64,000 bases of DNA, from assembly GCF_900105515.1 (NCBI RefSeq), contig NZ_FNSY01000001.1:3472001-3536000 (forward strand). Reading direction: 5' to 3'. Positions 28,109 through 39,507 of the stretch are shown here, piece by piece (the first letter of the stretch is position 1; every line of letters starts with the position of its first letter). This DNA comes from Streptomyces sp. 2131.1. Its GTDB lineage: Bacteria; Actinomycetota; Actinomycetes; Streptomycetales; Streptomycetaceae. The notes beneath the pieces are model-generated. The model was not told the DNA's origin. It ran no database searches and saw only the letters and a list, made by a program, of their open reading frames with translations. A program made the translations under genes and the position numbers.

Positions 28109-29617
28109 TCAGTAGGAGAAGGCCATGGGCCGGTCGGCGTCTTCGTGATCGCCGCCGATCCGAGTGGGCGGGTTGAGGTCGTCGTCCGTGAGCTCCGGGG
28201 GCCCGGCCTTGATGTACTTCAGGAGGAGCCGGACTTCGATCACGGCGAGCACCGCGTACAGCACGGTGAAGACGATCAGCGAGGTGAGCACCTCACCCTG
28301 CGAGACGCCGGGGGAGACCGCGTCGCGGGTCTGGAGTACGCCGTAGACGACCCAGGGCTGACGGCCCATTTCGGTGAAGATCCAGCCCCAGGAGTTGGCG
28401 ATCAGCGGGAAGAGCAGGGTCCACAGGGCGACGATCCAGTAGCACCGGGCGAGGCGTGGACTGAGGGCCTTGTTCTTGAAGAGGACCAGGTTCGGCACCT
28501 CGTCCTCGCCCGTGCGCATCGCCTCCGGCAGCATGAACTTCTTCCGGGTGAGCCACAGCCCGAGGATGCCGAGGCCGAAGGAAGCCATGCCGAAGCCGAT
28601 CATCCACCGGAAGCTCCAGAAGGCGACTGGGATGTTGGGCCGGTAGTCACCGGGGCCGAAGCGCTCCCGCTCCGCCTTGTTGATGTCGTTGATGCCGGGC
28701 ACGTACGAGTGGAAGTCGTCGTCGGCGAGGAAGGACAGCACCCCGGGGACGGAGATCTCCACCGAGTTGTGGCCCTTGCTGACGTCCCCGTAGGCGAAGA
28801 TCGAGAAGGGCGCGGAGTTCTGTCCGTCCCACAGCGCCTCGGCCGCCGCCATCTTCATCGGCTGCTGCTTGAACATCACCTTGCCGAGCTGGTCGCCGCT
28901 GACTGCGGTCAGCAGGCCGGAGATCACCACGGTGATCAGTCCCAGGCGCAGCGAGGTCCGCATCACCGGGATGTGCTTCTTGCGGGCCAGGTGGAAGGCC
29001 GCGATCCCGACCATGAACGCTCCGCCGACCAGAAAGGCGGCGGTGATGGTGTGGAAGAACTGGGTGAGCGCGGTGTTCTGCGTGAGCACGTGCCAGAAGT
29101 CGGTGAGCTCGGCGCGTCCGCGTTCCTTGTTGATGCGGTAGCCGACCGGGTGCTGCATCCAGGAGTTGGCCGCCAGGATGAAGTAGGCGGACAGGATGGT
29201 GCCGAGGGACACCATCCAGATGCAGGCGAGGTGGATCTTCTTCGGCAGCTTGTCCCAGCCGAAGATCCACAGACCGATGAAGGTGGACTCGAAGAAGAAC
29301 GCGATCAGGGCCTCGAAGGCGAGCGGGGCCCCGAAGATGTCACCGACGAACCGCGAGTAGTCGGACCAGTTCATCCCGAACTGGAACTCCTGGACGATGC
29401 CGGTGACGACACCCATAGCGATGTTGATCAGGAAGAGCTTCCCCCAGAACTTGGTGGCCCTGAGGTACTTCTCGTTGTTCGTCCGCACCCAGGCGGTCTG
29501 CAGGCCGGCGGTGAGCGCCGCGAGAGAGATCGTCAGAGGAACGAAGAGGAAGTGGTAGACGGTCGTCGTACCGAACTGCCATCGCGCCAGGGTCTCCGGC
29601 GCCAGAGCTAGCTCCAC
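28109..29617 (-). CDS. cydA: Cytochrome bd oxidase subunit I
   Basis: The 502-residue subunit carries hemes b558, b595 and d and oxidises quinol. It has about nine helices, the early LARWQFGTTTVYHFLFVPLTI segment with the heme-ligand His, and the strongly conserved GRQPWVVYGVLQT near residues 415-428. The Q-loop is of the short kind. The start is GTG 29617, supported by AAGGAG nine to fourteen bases upstream. It is the first gene of cydA-cydB-cydCD. A perfect Rex operator lies about 85 bp upstream, so expression should rise when NADH/NAD+ is high (low oxygen). Confidence 0.97.
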   Translation of the reverse strand: MELALAPETLARWQFGTTTVYHFLFVPLTISLAALTAGLQTAWVRTNNEKYLRATKFWGKLFLINIAMGVVTGIVQEFQFGMNWSDYSRFVGDIFGAPLAFEALIAFFFESTFIGLWIFGWDKLPKKIHLACIWMVSLGTILSAYFILAANSWMQHPVGYRINKERGRAELTDFWHVLTQNTALTQFFHTITAAFLVGGAFMVGIAAFHLARKKHIPVMRTSLRLGLITVVISGLLTAVSGDQLGKVMFKQQPMKMAAAEALWDGQNSAPFSIFAYGDVSKGHNSVEISVPGVLSFLADDDFHSYVPGINDINKAERERFGPGDYRPNIPVAFWSFRWMIGFGMASFGLGILGLWLTRKKFMLPEAMRTGEDEVPNLVLFKNKALSPRLARCYWIVALWTLLFPLIANSWGWIFTEMGRQPWVVYGVLQTRDAVSPGVSQGEVLTSLIVFTVLYAVLAVIEVRLLLKYIKAGPPELTDDDLNPPTRIGGDHEDADRPMAFSY

Positions 29618-29701
29618 GTCGTCTTCTCCTTACGTCACCGCCGTCACGTCGGCGATTTGTCCGTGAAATCCAACGGATCACGGGAGGAAGCAGGACACGC
29701 T

Positions 29702-29717
29702 TGTGAACGCGTTCACA
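29702..29717. promoter_or_regulatory. Rex operator (ROP) upstream of cydA
   Basis: TGTGAACGCGTTCACA is a perfect 16-bp palindrome that matches the Rex operator pattern TGTGAAN4TTCACA, with T at 29701 extending one flank. A second half-like TTCACAA follows at 29718-29724. Rex is the NADH-sensing repressor of cydABCD in S. coelicolor. Confidence 0.88.
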
Positions 29718-29803
29718 TTCACAAGCAATTATGGCGCACGCGTTTTCGAGGCGTTCGCCGGGGGTCCCCCTCGCCCGCCGCTCCGGGCGCCGGGCATACG
29801 AAA

Positions 29804-29835
29804 GGGCCCCGCACCTCTTACGAGATACGGGGCCC
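29804..29835 (-). terminator. Terminator hairpin after hisC
   Basis: GGGCCCCG (29804-29811) pairs with CGGGGCCC (29828-29835), with TCT/AGA pairing extending inside the loop. On the minus strand it is followed by TTT. It lies 20 bp beyond the hisC stop at 29855. Confidence 0.75.
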
Positions 29836-29854
29836 GGTTGCCGGGAAGCGCCGG

Positions 29855-30934
29855 TCACAGCTCCCTGCGGAACGACTCCGTCACCTTCAGGAACAGGTCG
29901 TTCGCCTCGTTCTCACCGATGGTGACGCGCACGCCCTCACCCGCGAACGGGCGGACCACCACGCCGGCCTTCTCACAGGCCGCCGCGAAGTCCAGGGTGC
30001 GGTCGCCCAGGCGCAGCCAGACGAAGTTCGCCTGGGACTCGGGCACGGTCCAGCCCTGCCGCACCAGCGCCCCATGGACCCGGTCCCGCTCGCACACCAG
30101 CGACCCGACCCGGCCGAGCAGCTCGTCCTCGGCGCGCAGCGAGGCCACCGCCGCGTCCTGGGCGAGCTGGCTGACGCCGAACGGAACCGCCGTCTTCCGC
30201 AGCGCCGCCGCCACCGGCTCATGGGCCACCGCGAAGCCGACCCGCAGCCCCGCCAGGCCGTACGCCTTGGAGAACGTCCGCAGCACCGCCACGTTGGGGC
30301 GGTCCCGGTAGATCTCGATGCCGTCCGGAACCTCGACGTCGCGGATGAACTCCTTGTACGCCTCGTCCAGCACCACGAGCACGTCGCCCGGCACCCGGTC
30401 GAGGAACCGTTCCAGCTCGGCCCTGCGCACGACGGTGCCGGTCGGGTTGTTCGGGTTGCAGACGAAGATCAGCCGCGTCCGGTCCGTGATCGCGTCCGCC
30501 ATCGCGTCCAGGTCGTGCACCTCGCCGTCGGTCAGCGGCACCTTCACCGAGGTCGCGCCGCTGACCTGCGTGATGATCGGGTACGCCTCGAAGGAGCGCC
30601 AGGCGTAGATGACCTCGTCACCCGGGCCCGAGGTGGCCTGGAGCAGCTGCTGGGCCACGCCGACCGAACCGGTCCCGGTGGCCAGGTGCGACACGGGTAC
30701 ACCGAAGCGGTCGGACAACTCGTTCATCAGACCCGTGCAGGCCATGTCCGGGTAGCGGTTGAAGTGCGCCGCCGAGGCCGTCGCGGCCTCCATCACTCCC
30801 GGCAGCGGGGGATACGGGTTCTCGTTGGAGGAGAGCTTGAACGCGGCCGGTCCGTCCGCCGATGCCGGTTTGCCCGGCACATAGGCGGGAACGCCGTCCA
30901 GCTCGGCACGCAGCTTGGGGCTCGTCTCGCTCAC
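29855..30934 (-). CDS. hisC: Histidinol-phosphate / aromatic aminotransferase (HisC family)
   Basis: The 359-residue class I PLP aminotransferase shows SSNENPYPP near 35, CNPNNPTGT near 165, and [13 protein letters not shown] with the PLP lysine near 222. From GTG 30934 (MSETSPKLR) there is a good GGAGGA ribosome site; the frame extending to 30967 lacks one. It is probably a stand-alone HisC2/Pat copy, not part of the his biosynthetic operon, and may transaminate aromatic acids. That would suit the nearby pheA function, but the choice between histidinol-phosphate and aromatic substrate is not resolved. Confidence 0.9.
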   Translation of the reverse strand: MSETSPKLRAELDGVPAYVPGKPASADGPAAFKLSSNENPYPPLPGVMEAATASAAHFNRYPDMACTGLMNELSDRFGVPVSHLATGTGSVGVAQQLLQATSGPGDEVIYAWRSFEAYPIITQVSGATSVKVPLTDGEVHDLDAMADAITDRTRLIFVCNPNNPTGTVVRRAELERFLDRVPGDVLVVLDEAYKEFIRDVEVPDGIEIYRDRPNVAVLRTFSKAYGLAGLRVGFAVAHEPVAAALRKTAVPFGVSQLAQDAAVASLRAEDELLGRVGSLVCERDRVHGALVRQGWTVPESQANFVWLRLGDRTLDFAAACEKAGVVVRPFAGEGVRVTIGENEANDLFLKVTESFRREL

Positions 30935-31195
30935 CGCAGGTCCTCCTCGACCATCCGTACACAGCAATACTGCTCACCTTATGAGGATTGGGCGCCGCTG
31001 CGAACGGGTGGACAGCGGATTCGTCCGGTGGACCCCGGAATGAGGGGGAGCGCGCCCCGCCATGGCGCGCGCCGGTGGCGCACTCCGTGGCGCGCGTCCC
31101 TCGAAGAGGTGAGTTGAGACCTCTTCGAGACCTCACTCCCCCGGCAGGCCCGTCCCGTCAGATGCGTGACACATGACGGCGGGCCCCACCAACCT

Positions 31196-31224
31196 CCTTG
31201 GTAAGCAAGGGTTTTGGCGCCAAA
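31196..31224. promoter_or_regulatory. Candidate operator(s) upstream of the LacI-type regulator
   Basis: CCTTG-N5-CAAGG (31196-31210) is followed by a perfect TTTGGCGCCAAA palindrome (31213-31224), about 80 bp before the regulator start. The rest of 30935-31305 (divergent hisC and regulator promoters) shows no gene. Confidence 0.45.
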
Positions 31225-31305
31225 TGACCTTGCAGAAACGTGCCTGTCAATGGGTGCATATGCGACCGGGCCAACTGCCCGTCCGAGCCCTACTATCGGC
31301 TCGCC

Positions 31306-32418
31306 ATGACAGCAGCAGGGAAGCACCAGGTGAGCCGGACGGAGACCCCCCGGCGCGGCGGCAGGCAGGGACGTGCCGGTATCCGGGATGTCGCCGCGGC
31401 CGCCGGCGTCTCCATCACGACCGTCTCCGACGCGCTCAACGGCAAGGGCAGGCTTCCGGACGCCACCCGCCGCCATGTCCGCGAGGTCGCAGAGCGCCTG
31501 GGCTATCGCCCTTCGGCGGCGGCCCGCACGCTCCGTACCGGCAAGTCCGGCCTCATCGGCCTGACCGTGACGACGTACGGGGATGAACCTTTCACCTTCA
31601 CCGAGTTCGCGTACTTCGCGGAGATGGCGAGAGCGGCCACCTCGGCGGCGCTCGCCCGCGGCTACGCCCTGGTCATCCTCCCGGCCACCTCGCGCCACGA
31701 CGTGTGGTCGAACGTGGCCCTCGACGGCACCGTCGTCATCGACCCCTCCGACCAGGACCCGGTCGTCACCGAGCTGGTCCGCCAGGGTCTGCCCGTGGTC
31801 TCCGACGGCCGCCCCGCGGGGTCGCTGCCGGTCACCGCCTGGGTGGACAACGACCACCGGGCCGCCGTCCTCGACCTCCTCGACCATCTCGCCGCCGCCG
31901 GGGCCCGCCGTATCGGACTGCTCACCGGCACCACCACCGACACGTACACCCGGCTCTCCACCACCGCCTACCTGCACTGGTGCGAGCGCGTGGGGCAGGA
32001 CCCCGTCTACGAGTCCTACCCGGCCCACGACCCCTGCGCGGGAGCGGTGGCCGCCGACCGGCTGCTGGCCCGCCCCGACCGCCCCGACGCCGTCTACGGG
32101 CTCTTCGACCCCAACGGCACGGACCTGCTGGCGGCCGCCCGGCGCTACGGCCTGCGCGTCCCCGAGGACCTGCTGCTGGTCTGCTGCAGCGAGTCCACGG
32201 TCTACGCGACGACCGAGCCGCCCATCACGACACTCTCGCTGAAGCCGCGGCGCATCGGCACGGCGGTCGTCCAGCTGCTCATCGACGCGATCGAGGGCGT
32301 CGACCAGGACGGCCCGGTGGAGCGGGTGATACCGACGGAACTCATCGTCCGGACGTCCTCGCAACGCCGCCCGCCCCGCACCACGGTCAGTGCGCCGCGT
32401 TCCCCGGCAGGGGATTGA
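31306..32418 (+). CDS. LacI-family transcriptional regulator
   Basis: The 370-residue protein starts at ATG 31306; the open frame upstream to 31240 has no supporting site. The LacI helix-turn-helix (IRDVAAAAGVSITTVSDALNGKGRLPDATRRHVREVAERLGYRPSAAARTL) is at about residues 25-80. A periplasmic-binding-protein-like ligand domain with PBP1 fold follows to about 345. No sugar-metabolism gene is adjacent, so its ligand and targets are unknown. TACTAT lies nine bases before the start. The palindrome TTTGGCGCCAAA upstream may be its own operator. Confidence 0.92.
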   Translation: MTAAGKHQVSRTETPRRGGRQGRAGIRDVAAAAGVSITTVSDALNGKGRLPDATRRHVREVAERLGYRPSAAARTLRTGKSGLIGLTVTTYGDEPFTFTEFAYFAEMARAATSAALARGYALVILPATSRHDVWSNVALDGTVVIDPSDQDPVVTELVRQGLPVVSDGRPAGSLPVTAWVDNDHRAAVLDLLDHLAAAGARRIGLLTGTTTDTYTRLSTTAYLHWCERVGQDPVYESYPAHDPCAGAVAADRLLARPDRPDAVYGLFDPNGTDLLAAARRYGLRVPEDLLLVCCSESTVYATTEPPITTLSLKPRRIGTAVVQLLIDAIEGVDQDGPVERVIPTELIVRTSSQRRPPRTTVSAPRSPAGD

Positions 32419-32593
32419 TCAGCCCAATTGGGACCAATCGACCGACGAACCTGGCATGCGGAAGGATTCACCACCCCTGGTGCGTCCCAGAGCACGATCC
32501 GCATTCCTATGATGGGCGCACGACACCGCGGACCAACCCGACCAGCAGGGCCCGTCAGGTGTACGGCGGCGCGACGGTGGTGTGGAGGGGTCG

Positions 32594-33652
32594 ATGACAC
32601 AGGGGGCCGGTCAGGAACCCGTGGTGCGGACGGCGACGTTGCGCGACTTCCGCGTACCGCCCTATGCGCAGTCCCCTGCGCCGCCGGCCTCACCGCACCC
32701 GGGAAGCCAGTTCCCGGAGGGCGACGCGCCGGAGGGGTACACGCCGACGGCGCGCGACCTTCCCGTCATCAGTGCCGACAAACCCGCCCAGGTGCAGCCC
32801 GTGCCCGAGCCGCGTCCCGCCGCTGCACCGGGTCTCGGCCCGCTGTACGTGGTCGGTGACGTCCACGGGTATCTGGACGAGCTGCTCGCAGCGCTCGGCG
32901 AGCAGGGCCTGATCGATACCGACGGACGCTGGGCCGCCGGCAACGCGCGCCTCTGGTTCCTCGGCGACTTCACCGACCGGGGCCCCGACGGCATCGGCGT
33001 CATCGACCTCGTCATGCGGCTCTCCGCCGAGGCCGCGGCCGCCGGCGGCTATTGCAAGGCCCTGATGGGCAACCACGAGCTGCTGCTGATCGGCGCCAAG
33101 CGGTTCGCCGACACCCCGGTGAACTCCGGCGCGGGCACCGCCACCTTCCAGGCCGCCTGGCTGCTCAACGGCGGCCAGAAGGCGGACATGGAACGCCTCC
33201 AGGACGTCCACCTCCAGTGGATGTCCCGGCTCGACGCGGTCGTCGAGGAGGACGGGCACCTCCTGATGCACTCGGACACGACGGCGTACCTCGACTACGG
33301 ATCCACCATCGAGGACGTCAACGACACCGTGCACGCCATCCTGACGCGCAACGACGCCGACGAATGCTGGGACCTGTTCCGCAAGCTCACCAAGCGGTTC
33401 GCCTTCCGGGACGAGCAGGGCGCCGAGGCCGTCCAGGAGCTGATGGCGGCGTACGGCGGCCGGCGCGTCGTCCATGGTCACAGCCCGATTCCGTACCTGA
33501 CCGGCGAGGTCGGCTCCGAGGACAGCGAGGACGGTGCGGGCCCTCAGGTCGACGGCCCCCATGTGTACGCGGACGGGCTCGCCATCGCCATGGACGGCGG
33601 AGTGACCATGGCCGGAAAGCTACTGGTCGTCCAACTGCCGCTGCATGACTGA
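32594..33652 (+). CDS. Calcineurin-like metallophosphoesterase
   Basis: The 352-residue protein starts at ATG 32594, six bases after GGAGGGG. Metallophosphoesterase motifs appear in order: GDVHGYLDELLAAL (near residue 92), GDFTDRGPDG (near 125), GNHELL (near 160) and HGHSP near 300, so the dimetal site looks complete. A Pro-rich N-terminal region of about 80 residues precedes the domain. It resembles a Ser/Thr-type or ApaH-like phosphatase; no partner gene is apparent. Confidence 0.9.
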   Translation: MTQGAGQEPVVRTATLRDFRVPPYAQSPAPPASPHPGSQFPEGDAPEGYTPTARDLPVISADKPAQVQPVPEPRPAAAPGLGPLYVVGDVHGYLDELLAALGEQGLIDTDGRWAAGNARLWFLGDFTDRGPDGIGVIDLVMRLSAEAAAAGGYCKALMGNHELLLIGAKRFADTPVNSGAGTATFQAAWLLNGGQKADMERLQDVHLQWMSRLDAVVEEDGHLLMHSDTTAYLDYGSTIEDVNDTVHAILTRNDADECWDLFRKLTKRFAFRDEQGAEAVQELMAAYGGRRVVHGHSPIPYLTGEVGSEDSEDGAGPQVDGPHVYADGLAIAMDGGVTMAGKLLVVQLPLHD

Positions 33653-33839
33653 CGGGCGGTGGGGAAGACGCGTCCCGACCTGACCACGCCGAGCGCGGGG
33701 CCTATTTCCGGAAACCCTCTGTCACCCCGTGCTGTGCGCGCTCTACCATCGGCGTATCAGTAGCAGGCTCTCCTCCGTTTCCGCCCAACTGCCCGGCCAG
33801 AGCGGGCACACAGGCCCGACGGAGCATCGGGGGATGCAC

Positions 33840-34646
33840 ATGAACAGCGCTCCGCACCTGCTGACCGAGGACCGGCCCGAGTACGAACGGCTCCTCGACG
33901 ACGCACTGCGTCACGCTCATGAACGACCGGAACTGGCCGCCGTCGGCGAACGCCTCAACGCCGCGCAGCTGCGCACCATGGCGCTGGCTGCCGTCGCCCT
34001 GATCACCGCCGCGGCCGCCACCGAGTACGAGCAGTACGTGAAGGCACGTGACGAACTGCGCGCAACCGGCCGTGACGCGGACCCCGGCACCGCACCGGAC
34101 GGTCTCGGTCAGTCGGGCGCCGGCATAGGAGCGGTCGTCACCGTTCTGGCGCCGATGCTGGCGGGTACGGCGGCGGCCATCTTCCTGCTGATCGGCTACC
34201 TCCTGAAGATGCTGGAGCCACCACCGGCGTTCGCCACGACCATGGTCGGAGCCGGCTGGTTCTTCGCCGCCGCCACCGCCGCCGCGATCCTCGTCGCGGC
34301 CGTCGGGCTGCTCATAACCGCCCTGCGCAACGGCTCTACGTCCCTGGCGGCCCGAGAAGCCGGCGAGGACCTGCCCGACGATGTGGCCCTGGCCAGGGAG
34401 ACCTGGCGGCAGGCACTGCTGGAGCGGGGCATCGTGCCCTTCCTGCGCGACGCACTCACCGAGCCCGCCATCGGCCCCGTGGTCCCCGCCCCGCACCGCC
34501 CGGCGGGCCGCCTCCCGAAGATCGGCTACAGCAGACCCGACTTCGCGGGCCCGGACGAGGGCCCGGCCGCCGCGCCCCGCCCCACGTACAGCAGTCCGGA
34601 CTTCACGAGCCCCGACTTCGGCGGCCCCGAACACGAACTGGACTGA
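33840..34646 (+). CDS. Membrane protein of unknown function with SPDF-type C-terminal repeats
   Basis: The 268-residue product starts at ATG 33840 with GGGGG six bases upstream; an ATG six bases earlier (33834) is possible. An N-terminal cytosolic helix (YERLLDDALRHAHERPE) is followed by one weak and two strong membrane helices near 100-130 and 145-170. The C-terminal tail is Pro-rich and contains repeated RPDF/SPDF motifs, which could be a protein-binding signal. No known domain is recognised. It is followed by a hairpin terminator shared with convergent thiC. Confidence 0.8.
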   Translation: MNSAPHLLTEDRPEYERLLDDALRHAHERPELAAVGERLNAAQLRTMALAAVALITAAAATEYEQYVKARDELRATGRDADPGTAPDGLGQSGAGIGAVVTVLAPMLAGTAAAIFLLIGYLLKMLEPPPAFATTMVGAGWFFAAATAAAILVAAVGLLITALRNGSTSLAAREAGEDLPDDVALARETWRQALLERGIVPFLRDALTEPAIGPVVPAPHRPAGRLPKIGYSRPDFAGPDEGPAAAPRPTYSSPDFTSPDFGGPEHELD

Positions 34647-34666
34647 GCGGGGCGGGGGAGGCGTCC

Positions 34667-34694
34667 GGACGCGGCCCGGTGAAAGGCCGCGTCC
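34667..34694. terminator. Bidirectional terminator between the membrane gene and thiC
   Basis: GGACGCGGCC (34667-34676) and GGCCGCGTCC (34685-34694) are perfect ten-base arms around an eight-base loop. The convergent genes stop at 34646 and 34720. Confidence 0.8.
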
Positions 34695-34719
34695 GTGTGC
34701 TCATCGCGCTGCCACCAGG

Positions 34720-36632
<1,913 letters not shown>

Positions 36633-36711
36633 TGTGCAAAGGTGCCACCACGCTAGCCTCCGGACGGGTGAGCTGAACAGAGGGCCCCTTCCTTCTTGCG
36701 ATGATCGGCCG

Positions 36712-38043
36712 GTGACGCCCCCTCATCGCGACCCAGAACCGCAGGGCCAGCAGCACGCCCACGCGCACAGCCATGGCCCGGCCGCGCCTGTATCCACCCA
36801 TCTGCGCAAGGTGATCGCCGCGGTGCTGATCCCCTTCGCGGCCGCCGTGATCGTCGGTCTCGTCGTGCTCTGGCCGGGTGGTGCGCCGGCACACGAACGG
36901 ACCGGTGTCGGCTTCGACCGGCAGACCCAGCAGGGAAAGGTGGTGAGTGTCGTCGGGGTGGACTGCAAGGACGTGAACGCCGCCCAGCTGCCCGTCGACG
37001 GCGCGACCGACCCGCCCGACGGGGAGCCGAAGGCCGGCGAGGGGCACTGCAAGAAGGCCACCGTCGAGGTGACCAGCGGACCCGATGAGGGACGCCGGTT
37101 CGTCGAGGTGGTCCAGCCGGACGCCCCCCGGCAACTGCGGGAGGGTCAAGGGGTGGTGGTGGCGTATGCCCCGGACGCGCCCCATGACCTCCAGTACTCC
37201 GTGACGGACGTGAACCGGAAGTTCCCCCTGATGCTGCTGGCCGGGATCTTCGCCCTCGCGGTGGTGCTGGTGGGCAGAATGCGCGGGGTCATGGCCCTGG
37301 TGGCGCTCGCGCTGTCGTTCGCGATCCTGACCCTGTTCATCCTTCCGGCCATCCTCCAGGGCTCGAACCCGCTGGTGGTGGCGGTCGTCGGGGCGGGCGC
37401 GATCATGCTGATCGCGCTCTACATCTGCCACGGACCGACCGCCCGCACCTCCGTCGCCGTCATCGGCACCCTGATCTCCCTGCTCCTGATCGGGCTGCTC
37501 GGATCACTTTTCATCGGCTGGGCGAGCCTGAGCGGGAACACCGACGACAACACGGGTCTGATCCACGGCCTGTATCCGCACATCGACATGAGCGGCCTGC
37601 TGCTGGCCGGCGTCATCATCGGCTCCCTCGGGGTGCTCGACGACGTCACCGTCACCCAGACCTCGGCGGTCTGGGAACTGCGCCAGGCGAACCCCACCAT
37701 GACGGCGAAGCAGCTCTACCGGGCAGGGATCAGAATCGGACGCGATCACATCGCCTCGGTGGTCAACACCCTGGTGCTCGCCTATGCGGGTGCCGCGCTG
37801 CCCCTCCTGCTGCTGTTCACGGTCGCGCAGAGCAGCGTCGGCACGGTCGCCAACAGCGAGCTGGTGGCGGAGGAGATCGTGCGCACCCTCGTCGGCTCGA
37901 TCGGACTGGTCGCCTCCGTTCCGGTGACGACCGCGCTCGCTGCGGTGGTCGTCTCCGCGGACCGCACGGGGCTCGGCTCGGAAGCCGGGCCTTCGGCACC
38001 CGTGCGGAGCGGCCGGGGCCGGCGACGGCGGGCGAAGTCCTGA
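36712..38043 (+). CDS. YibE/F-family membrane protein
   Basis: From GTG 36712 the product is 443 residues; the much longer open frame back to 35806 is antisense to thiC and implausible. A His-rich N-terminal stretch (QQHAHAHSHG) precedes a first helix near 28-48. A soluble extracytoplasmic region (about 50-165) with two Cys follows. Then seven or so helices make up the YibE/F domain (about 170-420), ending in a basic tail. The function of YibE/F is unknown. GATGAT six bases before the GTG could be a leaderless -10. Confidence 0.88.
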   Translation: MTPPHRDPEPQGQQHAHAHSHGPAAPVSTHLRKVIAAVLIPFAAAVIVGLVVLWPGGAPAHERTGVGFDRQTQQGKVVSVVGVDCKDVNAAQLPVDGATDPPDGEPKAGEGHCKKATVEVTSGPDEGRRFVEVVQPDAPRQLREGQGVVVAYAPDAPHDLQYSVTDVNRKFPLMLLAGIFALAVVLVGRMRGVMALVALALSFAILTLFILPAILQGSNPLVVAVVGAGAIMLIALYICHGPTARTSVAVIGTLISLLLIGLLGSLFIGWASLSGNTDDNTGLIHGLYPHIDMSGLLLAGVIIGSLGVLDDVTVTQTSAVWELRQANPTMTAKQLYRAGIRIGRDHIASVVNTLVLAYAGAALPLLLLFTVAQSSVGTVANSELVAEEIVRTLVGSIGLVASVPVTTALAAVVVSADRTGLGSEAGPSAPVRSGRGRRRRAKS

Positions 38044-38123
38044 CCGGAACACGGAGCGTGATTCACCCGATCGGCAGGTGTCTTGTTCGAGTGGCATGGA
38101 GGGTCCGAAAACGCCGGGCCCGT

Positions 38124-38561
38124 TCAGCCGGCGTTCTGCTCTTCGGCCAGAATGCGCCCCAGCTCCTCCTCCAAGTCACCGTCGAAGTCACCCAGCGTGC
38201 ACTCCTGCCCGAGCGGCACCAGCTTGTCCGTACGGTCGAGGAAGGCGACAAGAGGTGCCGTGCCCGCGCGGAAGAGCGCACGGTCAGCACCTACCTGCAG
38301 CCGGATGTGGACATCGGACAGGCCCTCGGGCTCGGTGGGCGCGATGTGGACATCGCCGTCACCACTGGGGCTGTTGAGGCCGTCGAGCAGCAGCTCGCGG
38401 CCGAAGGCCCAGGTGACGGGGGCGTCGCCGGGCAGATGGAAAGTCATCCGGATCGCGTACGGATCGCACACTTCGTACCGGAGCTCCACCGGGATACGGA
38501 ATGAGAGCTCCTCGGAGACGAGGAAGCTCATCATGACCTCAGCTTGAACCGACTCGCGCAT
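38124..38561 (-). CDS. ssgA: Sporulation/cell-division activator SsgA
   Basis: The 145-residue protein opens MRESVQAEVMMSFLVSEELS and matches the S. coelicolor SsgA sequence I recall almost throughout (VELRYEVCDPYAIRMTFHLPG; FGRELLLDGL; VGADRALFRAG; LVAFLDRTDKLVPLG; FDGDLEEELGRILAEEQNAG). SsgA-like proteins are unique to sporulating actinomycetes; SsgA activates septation and marks growth and division sites, acting with SsgB. The upstream gene ssgR, 101 bp away on the same strand, is its IclR-type activator. Confidence 0.95.
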   Translation of the reverse strand: MRESVQAEVMMSFLVSEELSFRIPVELRYEVCDPYAIRMTFHLPGDAPVTWAFGRELLLDGLNSPSGDGDVHIAPTEPEGLSDVHIRLQVGADRALFRAGTAPLVAFLDRTDKLVPLGQECTLGDFDGDLEEELGRILAEEQNAG

Positions 38562-38662
38562 CGTTCAACCCCGCAGTAGATGAATCTGGCCAGGAATGAT
38601 CCCCCATGGCCCTATTGACGCCATCGTGGTGCACGCGATAGCAGATCACAAGGAGTGATTTT

Positions 38663-39433
38663 TCAGATACTGATAGAGAACACGAACGAGCGCAAGAGGC
38701 TGGCCACTTCACCGCGTAGCCGTTCGACTGCGGGGAGCAACCGTTCTTCCTCATCGAGGGGTACGGAAATGGCCATCGCGGCGGCGGTGAATCCGGCCAC
38801 GATCGGGATGGCCGCACAGACCGTCCCGAGGGCGTACTCCTGCCGCTCGATGACCGGTTCCGTACGCTCCAGCGACCGCAGCCGCGCGAGGAACGCCGAA
38901 CGGTCGCGCACGGAGTACCGGGTCAGCGGGCGGACCGGGTACCGGTCCAAGTGGTCCTCGCGGGCCTTCTCGTCGAGCCGGCTCAGCAGACACTGACCGA
39001 TCGCATGCGCATGGCCGGTCTCGCGGAAGGCCGCCCACTCGTCCACCGCCGGCTGCTCGGGGGTGTCGGCCACGGCGAGGAGTTCGATCTCGCCCTCGCG
39101 GTAGATCGCGCAGTACACCGGGGCACCGACCAGGTCCCGCCAGCGGTCCAGCGACTGGGTGATGGTGCCGCGGCGGTTCTTCAGGGCGCCGTCACCCATC
39201 AGCCGTTCGGCGGCCGCGCCGAAGAGGAAGACGCCGTTCTCCCGGCGCAGATATCCCTCGTGGGTCAGGGTCCGCAGCAGGTGGTAGGCGGTGGGAAGGG
39301 GCAGTCCCGCTTCCCTGGCCAGCTGTTTGGCCGGAGCCCCGTCGCGATGGGTGCCCACAGCCTCCAGCAGCCTCAGCGCCCGCTGCACCGACCCGATGAG
39401 CGTCGGAACAGGCGTACTCGATGCCGCGGTCAA
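38663..39433 (-). CDS. ssgR: IclR-family regulator of ssgA (SsgR)
   Basis: The 256-residue protein has an IclR helix-turn-helix (LIGSVQRALRLLEAVGTHRDGAPAKQLAREAGLPLPTAYHLLRTL, about residues 12-60) and a C-terminal IclR effector domain. In S. coelicolor SsgR activates ssgA, and the position directly upstream fits. A stop codon lies just upstream of a TTG at 39433; this TTG is preceded by GGGGGTGA, so I take it as the start rather than a later GTG. Two hairpins lie in the upstream region. Confidence 0.9.
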   Translation of the reverse strand: MTAASSTPVPTLIGSVQRALRLLEAVGTHRDGAPAKQLAREAGLPLPTAYHLLRTLTHEGYLRRENGVFLFGAAAERLMGDGALKNRRGTITQSLDRWRDLVGAPVYCAIYREGEIELLAVADTPEQPAVDEWAAFRETGHAHAIGQCLLSRLDEKAREDHLDRYPVRPLTRYSVRDRSAFLARLRSLERTEPVIERQEYALGTVCAAIPIVAGFTAAAMAISVPLDEEERLLPAVERLRGEVASLLRSFVFSISI

Positions 39434-39473
39434 CGGTCACCCCCAGGCGTGGTGACGGGCGGTCAGCCCGCCC

Positions 39474-39507
39474 GTGGGGGCCTCCCCCACAGGTCCGCCG
39501 CGGACCT
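39474..39507. promoter_or_regulatory. Two adjacent hairpins upstream of ssgR
   Basis: GTGGGGG (39474-39480) pairs with CCCCCAC (39484-39490) over CCT, followed at once by AGGTCCG (39491-39497) pairing with CGGACCT (39501-39507) over CCG. Both have only three-base loops. They lie 41 bp before the ssgR start; no gene is seen in 39434-39674. Confidence 0.5.
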
